Positions 8,194 through 17,800 of a DNA stretch of 64,000 bases are shown piece by piece (the stretch's first letter is position 1; each line of letters opens with the position of its first letter). The stretch is from Halomicrobium katesii DSM 19301 (lineage in GTDB: Archaea; Halobacteriota; Halobacteria; Halobacteriales; Haloarculaceae). The position numbers and the translations under genes are program-made. The stretch covers positions 2,051,699 to 2,115,698 of the forward strand of contig NZ_KB905378.1 in NCBI RefSeq assembly GCF_000379085.1, read 5' to 3'. Under the pieces are notes generated by a model that had not been told where the DNA came from, ran no database searches, and saw only the letters and a list, made by a program, of their open reading frames with translations.

Positions 8194-9984
8194 GTGTACG
8201 ATCTCGAACGCTATCTCAACGTCAGATCTGCGACCGGGGCGACGCTCGGGCCCGACGGACAGCTCGCCTTCCGGATGGACACGACCGGCACGTTCCAGCT
8301 CTGGAACGTCGACGAACCGGGCGGCTGGCCCCAGCAGCGCACCTTCTACGGGGACTCCGTGTCCTTCGCTTCGTACTCGCCCGAACGGCCGGAGCTGATC
8401 TTCGGCAAAGACGAGGGGGGCGACGAACGGATGCAGCTGTTCCGCCTCGACGCCGACGGCACGATCACGTCGCTCACCGACAGTCCGGACGCCAAACACC
8501 GCTGGGGCGGCTGGAGCCACGACGGCGAGCGATTCGCCTTCGCCTCGAATCGCCGCGACGAAAGCGTCTTCGACATCTACGTGCAGGGCCGGGACGACGA
8601 CGAGGCCACACTGGTCCACGAGGGCGACGGCTGGCTCACCGTCGGCGGCTGGTCGCCCGACGACACGAAACTCCTCGTCGGCGAGGCCCACTCGAACGTC
8701 GACCAGGATCTCTTCGTCCTCGACCTCGAATCGGGAGATTTCGAGTACCTCACGCCCCACGACGGCGACGTGCGCTACGGGAGTGCCCAGTGGGCACCCG
8801 ACGGCGACGGCGTCTATCTCGTCACCGACAGCGATGCGGACCTGCGCTGGCTGGCCCGCCTCGATCTCGACGGGACGCTCCGCGAGGTCGTCTCGGACGA
8901 CGACTGGAACGTCGACGGCGTGTCCGTCGACGTCGACACCGGACGGCTCGCCTACTCCCGGAACGTCGACGGCTACACGGACCTGACCGTCGGACAGTTG
9001 ACCGACGAGACCACTATCGAGACGTTTCCGACGCCGGAGCTGCCCGGCGGGATCGCTGGCGGCGTCTCGTGGGGACCCGACGCCGAGCGCTTCGCGGTGA
9101 CGGTCACCGGCCGGACGGTCAACACGAACGTCTTCGTCGTCGAGACCGAGACGGGCGAGGCCACCCGCTGGACGCACGCCTCGACAGCCGGCATCCCCGA
9201 CTCGACGTTCGTCCCACCGGAACTGATCCACTTCGAGAGCTTCGACGGGCGAGAGATTCCGGCGTTCTTCTCGCTGCCGCCGGCCGAGGTCAGGGCCGAC
9301 GACGGCGTCCCGGTGATCGTCGACATCCACGGCGGTCCCGAGAGCCAGCGCCGACCCTCCTTCTCCGGCCTCCAGCAGTACTTCCTCTCGCGTGGCTACG
9401 CGCTGTTCGAACCCAACGTCAGGGGATCGAGCGGCTACGGTACCGCCTACATGCAACTGGACGACGTGGAAAACCGGCTTGACAGCGTCCGAGACATCCG
9501 TGCCGGCGTGGACTGGCTCCACGAGCATCCGGCGGTCGACTCCGACCGACTGGTGGCCAAGGGCGGCTCCTACGGCGGGTTCATGGTGCTCGCCGCGATG
9601 ACGGAGTACCCAGACCTCTGGGCCGCGGGCGTCGACGTGGTCGGCATCGCGAACTTCGTCACCTTCCTCGAAAACACCGGCGACTGGCGTCGCTCGCTCC
9701 GCGAAGCCGAGTACGGCTCACTGGAGGACGACCGCGAGTTCCTCGAATCCGTCTCGCCGATCCACAGCGCCGACCAGATCGCCGCGCCGCTGTTCGTCAT
9801 CCACGGCGAGAACGACCCGCGGGTCCCGGTCGGCGAGGCCGAACAGATCGCCGACGCCGTCCGCGAGCGAGACGTTCCGGTCGAACTGCTGGTCTTCGAC
9901 GACGAGGGCCACGGGATCGCCAAGCGAGAGAACCGGATCGAGGCCTACACGCGGGTCGTCGAGTTCCTCGACGAACACGTGTAG
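8194..9984 (+). CDS. S9 family serine peptidase (acylaminoacyl-peptidase / prolyl oligopeptidase type)
   Basis: 596 residues, GTG start. The N-terminal two thirds (about 1-340) are beta-propeller blades with repeated GDGWLTVGGWSPDD-like WSPD motifs. The C-terminal alpha/beta hydrolase domain holds the catalytic triad: Ser459 in GGSYGGF, Asp541 in GENDPRVP and His573 in EGHGIAK, plus the oxyanion motif DIHGGPESQRR. Enzymes of this family cleave short peptides or acylated N-termini in the cytoplasm; no signal peptide is present, in agreement. Stands alone as a single transcription unit with its own TATA-like box. Confidence 0.92.
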   Translation: MYDLERYLNVRSATGATLGPDGQLAFRMDTTGTFQLWNVDEPGGWPQQRTFYGDSVSFASYSPERPELIFGKDEGGDERMQLFRLDADGTITSLTDSPDAKHRWGGWSHDGERFAFASNRRDESVFDIYVQGRDDDEATLVHEGDGWLTVGGWSPDDTKLLVGEAHSNVDQDLFVLDLESGDFEYLTPHDGDVRYGSAQWAPDGDGVYLVTDSDADLRWLARLDLDGTLREVVSDDDWNVDGVSVDVDTGRLAYSRNVDGYTDLTVGQLTDETTIETFPTPELPGGIAGGVSWGPDAERFAVTVTGRTVNTNVFVVETETGEATRWTHASTAGIPDSTFVPPELIHFESFDGREIPAFFSLPPAEVRADDGVPVIVDIHGGPESQRRPSFSGLQQYFLSRGYALFEPNVRGSSGYGTAYMQLDDVENRLDSVRDIRAGVDWLHEHPAVDSDRLVAKGGSYGGFMVLAAMTEYPDLWAAGVDVVGIANFVTFLENTGDWRRSLREAEYGSLEDDREFLESVSPIHSADQIAAPLFVIHGENDPRVPVGEAEQIADAVRERDVPVELLVFDDEGHGIAKRENRIEAYTRVVEFLDEHV

Positions 9985-10018
9985 TGTGACTTGCTGACCT
10001 CTCTTCTGATTGCTTTGG

Positions 10019-10489
10019 TCAGCTTTCGACGTAGCCGTCCGCTGTCTCTTCGAACGTCTTCTGCCCTCCCTGACCGATTACTTCTCCCTCCGGACCAGCG
10101 TGGAGGGTGTAGACTTTCGCCGGCCGCTCGTTCCACTCGATCGTCGTCTCGTACTCGTAGTACCGGTGCTGTGGCTCTTCGCTTTCCGTCGGTCGTGCAG
10201 TCATTTCGAGCACGGAAAACCGCTCCTCGTCTCCACCGCTCGAAGAGGGAGCACAGACGATTTCACACGGTGGCAGCTCCGCCGACAGGGTTCCTCGAAA
10301 TACCGTCTGGTTTCCGCTGTCGCTCAAGATGTTGACGGTGTTTGTGCGCTTTTCTTGACCTTTATTAATAATTTTTGTTGATGTATCTTGTGTGTGCCCA
10401 GAAGATTTGCCTGAGGAGAGACAGCCACTGGTACCGACCATCACAGCAGATATGCCGCATAGTACTGCACGTCTGGTATTAAGAAGCAT
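10019..10489 (-). CDS. Tat lipoprotein of unknown function
   Basis: 156 residues. MLLNTRRAVLCGISAVMVGTSGC... combines a twin-arginine with a lipobox (GTSGC, Cys about 23), so it should be exported and lipid-anchored on the cell surface. The rest is short, with KVYTLHAGPEGEVI near the end and no recognised domain. Codon usage at its 5' end and the DNA upstream (10480-10550) are AT-richer than neighbours, which may mark recent acquisition. Tail-to-tail with the S9 peptidase gene. Small lipoproteins of this layout are common and often fast-evolving in haloarchaea. Confidence 0.68.
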   Translation of the reverse strand: MLLNTRRAVLCGISAVMVGTSGCLSSGKSSGHTQDTSTKIINKGQEKRTNTVNILSDSGNQTVFRGTLSAELPPCEIVCAPSSSGGDEERFSVLEMTARPTESEEPQHRYYEYETTIEWNERPAKVYTLHAGPEGEVIGQGGQKTFEETADGYVES

Positions 10490-10652
10490 ACATTATTCAA
10501 TTTTATAATACTGATATTGATATACTTATCACCTTCCTTTCAGATTATAGTCACGGCCGGCAGTCTGAGGCGACGTTCGCTCTGGAACTCCCACAACGGC
10601 CCAACTTGGTGGGTGAACGGGGCGTTCTCACGTCTCGCAAACGACTGGCTGC

Positions 10653-10659
10653 TTTTATT
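10653..10659 (+). promoter_or_regulatory. TATA-like box
   Basis: TTTTATT about 27 bases upstream of ATG 10683, supporting that start as leaderless. Confidence 0.55.
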
Positions 10660-10682
10660 GGTGTCGCTGACGAGTACGACGT

Positions 10683-11156
10683 ATGGAATCGGTGGGTGGA
10701 TCTCGGGACGTGATCGGTAACGGGATCGAGTTGCTCCAGCAGCGCCACGGCCCCTTCCCGGTGAACCAGACGACGCTCAGTCTCTCTCCCGACGCGTACG
10801 ACGCCGCCGTCGAGCGCGCGTGCGACGGGTTCGCGGACGTGTACGTCCGGGTGGAGAACGACGACGGCGAGGTGCTACACGTTCAGGGTGAAGACCGCAG
10901 ACGGGTCCCGCGCTGTGTCGGCGGGAGCGAGACGCCCCTCTCCGAGCGGGCGCGTGACGCCGTCAAGGACGCGACCGGCGTCAGCTGTACGATCGACGGG
11001 ATCGTCCGCGTCACGATTGCCGGCGTCCGCAACGCCGAGGACACCGACGCCGAGACCGTGTACCGACTGCTCGTCCTCGCCGACGCCACCTACGACGGCG
11101 GGCAGGCCGAGCGCGGTGTCTGGCGGGTCGACCCGAAGATCCCCGAATTCGTGTAG
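10683..11156 (+). CDS. NUDIX-like haloarchaeal protein with degenerate NUDIX box
   Basis: 157 residues. The segment GGSETPLSERARDAVKDATG (about 80-99) aligns in spacing with a NUDIX helix (GG...E...A..RE..EE.G), but the acidic REXXEE residues that bind metal are replaced (DAVKDA). Flanking strands (ADVYVRVENDDGEVLHVQG before, VRVTIAGVRN after) fit the NUDIX fold. Hydrolysis of a nucleoside diphosphate derivative is therefore doubtful; a binding or regulatory role is possible. The fold is inferred from pattern only. Confidence 0.6.
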   Translation: MESVGGSRDVIGNGIELLQQRHGPFPVNQTTLSLSPDAYDAAVERACDGFADVYVRVENDDGEVLHVQGEDRRRVPRCVGGSETPLSERARDAVKDATGVSCTIDGIVRVTIAGVRNAEDTDAETVYRLLVLADATYDGGQAERGVWRVDPKIPEFV

Positions 11157-11167
11157 ATCGGTACCAG

Positions 11168-11195
11168 ATCGACCGTACGCAATCGTACGGTCGAC
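11168..11195. repeat. Solo stem related to hairpin family 1
   Basis: ATCGACCGTACG pairs with CGTACGGTCGAC around loop CAAT, flanked by GTACCAG and GGGCAAACT that resemble the inner part of the 86-bp family-1 element. Compared with that element the stem changes GCACG/CGTGC to GTACG/CGTAC, so both sides changed together. Its outer ends are missing; it lies 26 bases from the complete family-3 copy. Confidence 0.6.
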
Positions 11196-11221
11196 CGGGC
11201 AAACTGCGACAAGAGGCCGTC

Positions 11222-11305
11222 TCATACTGCCGGCTGTAACTTCGTGAAGATCTTCGCCACTCCGGGGTGGCGAAATCGTTCACAGATTTACAGCCGGTAG
11301 TATCA
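11222..11305. repeat. 84-bp hairpin element, family 3, copy a (flanked by TCA/TCA)
   Basis: Begins TCATACTGCCGGCTGTAA and ends TTTACAGCCGGTAGTATCA, with an inner stem TTCGCCACTCC/GGGGTGGCGAA. The two terminal TCA triplets match, and the right one (11303-11305) is the stop codon of egsA on the minus strand. Sister copy at 51427-51510. Confidence 0.9.
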
Positions 11306-12361
11306 GATAACGCCGGTCACGGTCGCCGCCTCGCGGGCGGCGGCCTCGCTCATCCCGTCGCCCAGGATCGTGTAGCGGTCTCGGATCTCGTGGGCGGTCG
11401 TCAGCGCTTCCAGTACGGTGTCGTCGTCGATCCCCAGCTCGTCGGCCGTCGTGGGCGCGCCGATCGATGCCAGCGCGTCGCGAACGTCGATCCACTGCCC
11501 TTTCGCGCCGCTGTGGAGGTACTCGGTCATGATCGAGCCGACGCCGACCTGGTGGCCGTGGAGCGCGGCGTCGGGCGCGATTCGGTCGAGCTGGTGGGAA
11601 AAGAGGTGTTCAGCGCCGGAGGCGGGCCGCGAGGAGTCGGCGATCGACATGGCGACGCCGGAGGAGACCAGCGCCTTGACGACGATCCACGACGACTCTT
11701 CGAGTCCCTGCTTGATCGAGCCGGCGTTCTCGACGAGCATCTCCGCGGTCATCCGGGCCAGCTCGCCCGCGTACTCCGAGTACTCCACGTTCTTCAGCCG
11801 GTGGGCCAGCTGCCAGTCCCGCACTGCGGTGTAGTTCGAGATGATGTCGGCACAGCCCGCGGTGGTCAGCCGCCAGGGGGCTTCGGCGAGGATCTCGGTG
11901 TCGGCGACGACGGCCAGGGGCGGCTCAGAGGCGACGCTGTGGCGCGTATCGCCCTCCGGGACCGAACCGCGTCCGGAGACGATGCCGTCGTGACTGGCGG
12001 CGGTCGGCACGGAGACGAAACCCAGGTTCAGCTCGTCGGCGGCCATCTTCGCGATGTCGATGGCCTTTCCGCCGCCGACGCCCAGCAGATAGCCGGCGTC
12101 GACCGAGCGGGCGGTCTCGATGACCGACTCGACAGCTTCGAAGCTGGCCTCCTCGACGATCACCTCGGCCGGATCTGCGTCGGCGTCCTCGAACTGCGCG
12201 ACGACGCGCCCGCCGGCCACGCTGTACGGCGTCGGGCTGGCGACGATCAGCGGCCGCCCGGAGAGGTGGATGTCCTCGACGGCCGCGACAGTCTGGTCGA
12301 GGACGCCGTGGCCCACCACCACGTTGTGGGGGAGCCTGATCCAGCTCGTTTTGTCGAACAT
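11303..12361 (-). CDS. egsA: sn-Glycerol-1-phosphate dehydrogenase
   Basis: 352 residues. Makes sn-glycerol-1-phosphate from dihydroxyacetone phosphate with NAD(P)H, the stereo-defining step of archaeal membrane lipids. The nucleotide loop GVGGGKAID (about 94-102), SVPTAASHDG, the metal ligand Asp172 in AGCADIISNY, and the His-bearing GAEHLFSHQLD and HGHQVGVGS segments are all present, so it should be active with zinc. Length is normal for the family. Its TGA stop coincides with the terminal triplet of a hairpin element. The next plus-strand gene starts 141 bases away, divergently. Confidence 0.96.
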   Translation of the reverse strand: MFDKTSWIRLPHNVVVGHGVLDQTVAAVEDIHLSGRPLIVASPTPYSVAGGRVVAQFEDADADPAEVIVEEASFEAVESVIETARSVDAGYLLGVGGGKAIDIAKMAADELNLGFVSVPTAASHDGIVSGRGSVPEGDTRHSVASEPPLAVVADTEILAEAPWRLTTAGCADIISNYTAVRDWQLAHRLKNVEYSEYAGELARMTAEMLVENAGSIKQGLEESSWIVVKALVSSGVAMSIADSSRPASGAEHLFSHQLDRIAPDAALHGHQVGVGSIMTEYLHSGAKGQWIDVRDALASIGAPTTADELGIDDDTVLEALTTAHEIRDRYTILGDGMSEAAAREAATVTGVI

Positions 12362-12471
12362 ACCCGTGGGTGGTCAGCCAGGCGTGAAAACACTTGTCGT
12401 GGCCGGCGGTCGCTCCAGGACGGCGGGTCGGTCGAGCGACCGACGCGCGCACTCGTCGACCGACCCTCCGT

Positions 12472-12478
12472 TTTTTAT
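12472..12478 (+). promoter_or_regulatory. TATA-like box
   Basis: TTTTTAT about 27 bases before ATG 12503, fitting a leaderless transcript of the membrane protein gene. Confidence 0.55.
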
Positions 12479-12502
12479 CGGGTGGGACGGAACTGAACGG
12501 CC

Positions 12503-13441
12503 ATGGCAACGACGGGCCCACTCGACGAGACTCCCCGCCCGCTGGCCACGGAACTACTGATCGTCGTGGCGGCGCTGCTGGCGGTCCAGCTGTGGACCGG
12601 GACGCTGTGGAAGCGGGTGGTCGGTCCCTCGGTCCGGAACCTCCCGCTGGCCGACGCGCTCGGTGTCGACGGTCTCGGTGCCTTCCTCGCGAGTTCGTTC
12701 GTCTACAGCGGGCCGTTGGTCGCGAGCGTCGTCGTCATCGCGGCCGTCTACGTCCGTACCAGAAACCTGCCCGTCGGCACGGCGCTTCCCGGCAGATCGG
12801 ATCTGGCACTGGTCGCACTGGCCGTCGTCACGCCGGCCGTCCTGATCGGCGTGACGGACCTCGTCGGTAACGTCACGAGCGTCCCGTTCAAGACGCTCGT
12901 GCTCACGGCCTACGCCGAACGGGCCGCGGTCACTTTCGTCGCCGCCACGACGCTCGCCAGGGTGTTCGTCGCCGTTCCGCTGGCGCTGGTGCTCAACCAG
13001 GTCCTCGTTCAGGGGAGCGTTCGATCGATCACGAGCAGTGACACCGCGATCGCCCTGACGACGTTGCTGGGCGCGTTCGTGCTTGGCGATCAGGGACTGG
13101 TCGGCGGCATCGGCGAGACCTCGAAGTACGTCGGCGTCGGCCTGTTCGCGCTCGCGTCGCTCGCTGTCCACGTCTCCAGAACACGCTTCGATGCGGGGTG
13201 GATCCGGGCCGTCGCCGCCGTTCCCGCGGTGCTGTTCGTCGTCCTCTCTGGGGTCCAGTGGGTCGCCTCGATCGACTCCATCGCTGCCGGACTGTACGGG
13301 CTCGCCAACCTGGCGACGCTCGGCGTGGCCGCTTACACCTACGAGCGGACGGACTCGCTGCTCGTTCCGGCGCTCGCGTACGCGTCGCTGCTCGTCACCA
13401 GCGAAGCGATCGTGTTCCTCTTCGAACCGGGCCCGCTCTGA
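12503..13441 (+). CDS. Polytopic membrane protein of unknown function
   Basis: 312 residues with about eight hydrophobic segments, beginning near residues 16-34 and ending near 285-306. Topology and length recall CPBP-type (CAAX protease-like) membrane proteins, but I do not see the paired glutamates (EExxxR) or the FxxxH motif that would make it a protease; one segment reads VLVQGSVRSITSSDTA. Function unknown. Followed after 67 bases by a tiny zinc-binding protein gene on the same strand. Confidence 0.75.
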   Translation: MATTGPLDETPRPLATELLIVVAALLAVQLWTGTLWKRVVGPSVRNLPLADALGVDGLGAFLASSFVYSGPLVASVVVIAAVYVRTRNLPVGTALPGRSDLALVALAVVTPAVLIGVTDLVGNVTSVPFKTLVLTAYAERAAVTFVAATTLARVFVAVPLALVLNQVLVQGSVRSITSSDTAIALTTLLGAFVLGDQGLVGGIGETSKYVGVGLFALASLAVHVSRTRFDAGWIRAVAAVPAVLFVVLSGVQWVASIDSIAAGLYGLANLATLGVAAYTYERTDSLLVPALAYASLLVTSEAIVFLFEPGPL

Positions 13442-13508
13442 TAGCGACTCGGCGACGAACCGGTAACCACTCTATAACAATCCGTCCAGATCTCGAAGAA
13501 CGGGTGTC

Positions 13509-13631
13509 ATGTCCTGTGTCAACTGCGACACCGACACGCGGGCGTACACACTCAGAGCCCACGTTCGCGACGCCGACTCGGACGTGGACCTGGCGTTTTG
13601 CTCGACGGACTGTCTGGACGAGTGGGTATAG
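13509..13631 (+). CDS. 40-residue zinc-finger protein (CxxC ... FCSxxC)
   Basis: Short frame beginning MSCVNCDTDTRAYTLRAHV and ending AFCSTDCLDEWV before TAG. The Cys pattern C-x2-C ... C-x3-C with an aromatic before the third Cys resembles TRASH/MYM-like or other small archaeal zinc ribbons. Haloarchaea encode many such micro-proteins, some of which affect growth and biofilm phenotypes. Codon third positions are G/C as in neighbours. No partner is evident; transcription may follow the upstream membrane gene. A GTG two codons earlier in the same frame is the only alternative start nearby. Confidence 0.7.
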   Translation: MSCVNCDTDTRAYTLRAHVRDADSDVDLAFCSTDCLDEWV

Positions 13632-13658
13632 GGCGAGACGCTCGGCGCTGTCGCCGGC

Positions 13659-14645
13659 TCACTCGCCGAGCGACGCCAACAGCGCCGTCTCGTCGGCCCG
13701 GTCGGGCCCCTCGCCTCGCCCCGTGCGCTCGCTCTCGCGGTGTTCGTCGACCGTCGCCGCCAGTGCCGCCTCGTGTGGCGTCGACGACCAGCCCAGCGAG
13801 CGCAGCTTCGCCGTCGAGAGCAGGTGTGGCGAGGGCCGATACAGCGGGAACTCCGTCGATTCGAGTCCGACACGCCTCAGTTCGCGCTCGCTCACCGCCA
13901 CTCGTTCGACCGCGGTGTCGCAGGCCGCTGCCAGCAGATCGACCCACTCGCCCAGCGTCGGGACGTGGTCGTCGCCGACGTTGTACGCCTCGCCGGCAGT
14001 GCCCGACTCGGCGACGACCCGGAGCGCGCTGGCGACGTCCTCGACGTAGACCAGCTGCCAGAGGCTCAGCCCGTCGCCCGGCACGGCGACGCGGTCGTGG
14101 TTGTCCACGCGATCGATCCAGTAGTCGAAGCGCTCGGTGTAGTCGTGTGGCCCGTAAACGACGGTGGGGCGGACGCTCATGGCGCGTACCCCGCGCTCGG
14201 CCGCCGCGAACAGCTCGCGGTCGCCCTCGGCTTTCCGCGGCCCGTAGGTCGCCGCACTGTCGGTCGTCGCCTGTTCGGGCGTACACTCACACAGCGGCGT
14301 CTCGTTCTCTCGCTTCGGGACGCGCTCGACGCCGTAGGACGCGCCACTGGAGACGTAGACGTAGGCCTCGGCGTCGGCGAACACGTCGGTCGCGACGCGC
14401 ACGTCCTCGGGGAAGTAGGCCACGCAGTCGATCACGGCGTCGGGGTCGACCTGTTCGCGAACCGCTTCGAGGTCGTCGCGATCGCGTCGGTCGCCCTCGA
14501 CGTGATCGACGCCGGGATCGTCTGCGAAGGGATTGGCGTGGTTCCCGCGGTTACAGATCGTCACGTCGTAGCCGTGCTCGCGGAACTCCTCGACCGTCGC
14601 CCGGCCGATGAAGCGCGTCCCGCCGATGATCAGCAGCGAGTCCAT
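13659..14645 (-). CDS. Extended short-chain dehydrogenase / NAD-dependent epimerase
   Basis: 328 residues. The N-terminus MDSLLIIGGTRFIG carries the GxxGxxG dinucleotide loop. The catalytic Ser/Tyr/Lys arrangement appears as YVSSGASYG and YGPRKAE, and RPTVVYGPHDY plus the C-terminal substrate domain are typical of atypical/extended SDRs that act on nucleotide sugars or similar polyols. The C-terminal 25 residues are a charged tail (ESERTGRGEG...). Substrate unknown; no sugar pathway genes adjoin it. Confidence 0.88.
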   Translation of the reverse strand: MDSLLIIGGTRFIGRATVEEFREHGYDVTICNRGNHANPFADDPGVDHVEGDRRDRDDLEAVREQVDPDAVIDCVAYFPEDVRVATDVFADAEAYVYVSSGASYGVERVPKRENETPLCECTPEQATTDSAATYGPRKAEGDRELFAAAERGVRAMSVRPTVVYGPHDYTERFDYWIDRVDNHDRVAVPGDGLSLWQLVYVEDVASALRVVAESGTAGEAYNVGDDHVPTLGEWVDLLAAACDTAVERVAVSERELRRVGLESTEFPLYRPSPHLLSTAKLRSLGWSSTPHEAALAATVDEHRESERTGRGEGPDRADETALLASLGE

Positions 14646-14807
14646 ACTGGCAGGTCGAGCGGCGACGGAAAAACGGTTGGTCCTACGGGTACCGACTCGC
14701 GTGGTGCGTCAGGAACGGACTGCGGAGGCACGGCCGGTGGTCCACAGCCGAGCGGCAAAAAAGAGTCGTCCGCCGATCGACCCGGGAATCGAGCCCGATG
14801 GTCTCGA

Positions 14808-17800
14808 TCAGTCGTCGCTGGTCGCGATACCGCCCTCGGCCGCGCCAGCCTCGGGCGTGGCCGACGCGGGCGGTTCGTTGCGCACGTCGTCGCGGTCGCG
14901 CTCGTCGATTACCTCGGCGTAGGCGTCGGGCATCACCTTCACGAAGTCCGATAGCGCCGCGTCCCAGTCGTCGAGCAGCGTCTTTGCCCGCTCGGAGTCC
15001 GTGTAGGCGGCGTGGTTCTCGACCAGTCGGGTGAGCATCTGCTCGTCTTTCCCTTCCAGCGTTCGGGACAGCGAGACCATCCCGGTGTTGGCTCGCTGCT
15101 CGAAGTCGCCGTCGGGGTCGTAGACGTAGGCGACGCCGCCGGACATCCCGGCCGCGAAGTTCTTGCCCGTCTCGCCCAGGACGACGATGGCACCGCCGGT
15201 CATGTACTCACAGCCGTGGTCGCCGACGCCCTCGACGACGCCCTTGACCCCGGAGTTGCGGACGGCGAAGCGCTCGCCGGCCATCCCGTTGACGTAGGCC
15301 TCGCCCTGGGTCGCGCCGTACAGCGCGACGTTGCCGACGACGATGTTCTCGGCGGGGTCGAAAGCGGCCGTCTGTGGCGTCTCGACGATCACCTTCCCGC
15401 CGGAGAGGCCCTTGCCGACGTAGTCGTTGGCGGTCCCGTCCAGCGCCATGGTCACGCCGTCCTGCAGGAAGGCCCCGAACGACTGGCCGGCCGTCCCGTT
15501 GAGGTCGACGCGGATGGTGTCGTCGGCCAGTCCGTCGGTGCCGTACCGCTCGCTGATGCGGTTCGAGAGGGTCGCACCGACCGCGCGGTGGACGTTGTCG
15601 ATCTCTGTCTCGATCGCGACCGGCTCGCGGTCTTCGAGCGCCGGCCGGGCGGCCTCGATGAGCTCCCAGTCGAGTTGCTCGTCGATGTCGTGGTCCTGCT
15701 CGCGGCTCTTGATGCGTTGGTCGCCCTCCGGCTCGGCGACGAGCCCGGAGAGGTTCAGCTTCTTGGCCTTGGGGTTCTCGATGTCGTCGCGCTGTCGGAG
15801 CAGCTCCGCTCGACCGACCATCTCGTCGATGGTCTCGAAGCCGAGCTCGGCCATGATCTCGCGCAGCTCCTGGGCGATGAAGGTCATGTAGTTGACCACG
15901 TGCTGGGGTTCGCCCGGGAAGCGGTCACGTAGCTTCTCGTTCTGGGTGGCGACGCCGACCGGGCAGGTGTTCTCGTGGCACTGTCGGGCCATCACACAGC
16001 CCGAGGTGACCATCGACGCGGTTCCGAAGATGTACCCTTCCGAGCCCAGCAGCGCGGCGACGGCCACGTCGCGGCCGGTCTTCATCCCGCCGTCGGAGGT
16101 GACTCTGATCCGGTCGCGCAGTTCGGTCGCGCTGAGCATCTGGTTTGCCTCGGCCAGCCCCAGCTCCCAGGGGAGGCCGGCGTTCTTGATCGACGTCTTC
16201 GGCGACGCGCCGGTCCCACCGGAGTGGCCCGAGATGTGGACCACGTCGGCGTTCGCCTTCGCGACGCCGGCCGCGATCGTCCCGATGCCGTCCTCCGCGA
16301 CGAGCTTGACGTTGATGTCGGCATCGGGATTGGCCGCCTTCAGGTCGTGGATCAGCTGCTTGAGGTCCTCGATGGAGTAGATGTCGTGCAGCGGCGGCGG
16401 CGAGATGAGGCCGACGCCCGGCGTCGCGTACCGGACGTGGGCGATCATCTCGTTGACCTTCTTGCCGGGCAGGTGCCCGCCCTCGCCGGGCTTGGAGCCC
16501 TGGGCCATCTTGATCTGGATCTCCTCGGCAGAGGCGAGGTAGTCGCTCGTGACGCCGAAGCGCCCGGAGGCGACCTGCTTGGTCGTACACTCCTTCTCGG
16601 TCCCGAACCGCTCGGGCGGCTCGCCGCCCTCGCCGGTGTTGGCGTTGGCACCGATCCGGTTCATCGCGATGGCGTTGTTCTCGTGCATCTCGGGAGAGAG
16701 GCTCCCGAGGCTCATCGCGGCCGTCTCGAAGCGCTGTACGATCTCCGAGACGGGCTCTACGTCCTCGACCGGGATCGACTCGCGGGCATCGTCGTCGAAC
16801 TCCAGGAGGCCCCGCAGCGTCTGGAGGGTCTGCTGTTGGTCGTTGATCTCCGCTGCGAACTCCTTGTAGGTCTCGTAGTCGCCCATCCGGACCGCCTGCT
16901 GAAGCTTGCCCACAGTATCCGGGTTCCACTGGTGGTGGATCCCGTCCGACCGGAACTCGTACTCGCCCTGTCGGGGCATGTCCGGCTCCGCTTCGCTCCA
17001 GGCGACGTCGTGGCGCTGGCGGAGGTCGGCCTCGATCTCGTCGATGCCGATCCCCTCCGTGCGGCAGGTCGTCCCCTCGAAGTACTCGGCGACGAAGTCC
17101 GAGCCGAGCCCGACGGCTTCGAAGATCTGGGCTCCCTGGTAGGACTCGACCGTCGAGATGCCCATCTTGGCCATCGTCTTCAGCAGTCCGTCCTCGACGG
17201 CGGTGATGTACGCGCCGATCGCCGCCTCCAGGTCCGCACCGTCCGGCCCGGCGACGAGGTCGTCGATCGTCTGGTAGGCGAGGTAGGGGTTGACCGCGCC
17301 CGCGCCGTACCCGATCAGCGTCGCGAAGTGATGCACCGCCCGCGGGTCACCGGACTCCACGACGAGCCCGACGTGGTTGCGCAGCCCGTTGCGGACGAGG
17401 TGGTGGTGGATGCCGCCGACCGCCAGCAGGCTCGGGATCGGGACGCGGTCTTCGCCCGCCGCGCGGTCCGAGAGCACGAGCACGTCGGCGTCGGTCGCGG
17501 CCGCGGTCGCCTCGTCGCGAACGTCCTCGATCGCCTCTCGGAGGTCGGTCCCTCTCTCGTAGGTGATATCGAGGACGGCCGACGACATCCCGTTCTCGTC
17601 CAGCTCTTTGATCGCCGCCGTCTCCTCGTCGCTGAGGATCGGCGAGTCGAGCACGAGCTGGCGGGCGTGTTCCTGTGTCTCGGCCAGCAGATTCCGCTGG
17701 TAGCCCAGCCGCGACTCCAGCGAGGTGACGAGCTCTTCGCGGATGTAGTCCAGCGGCGGGTTCGTCACCTGTGCGAACAGCTGCTTGAAGTATGTAAACA

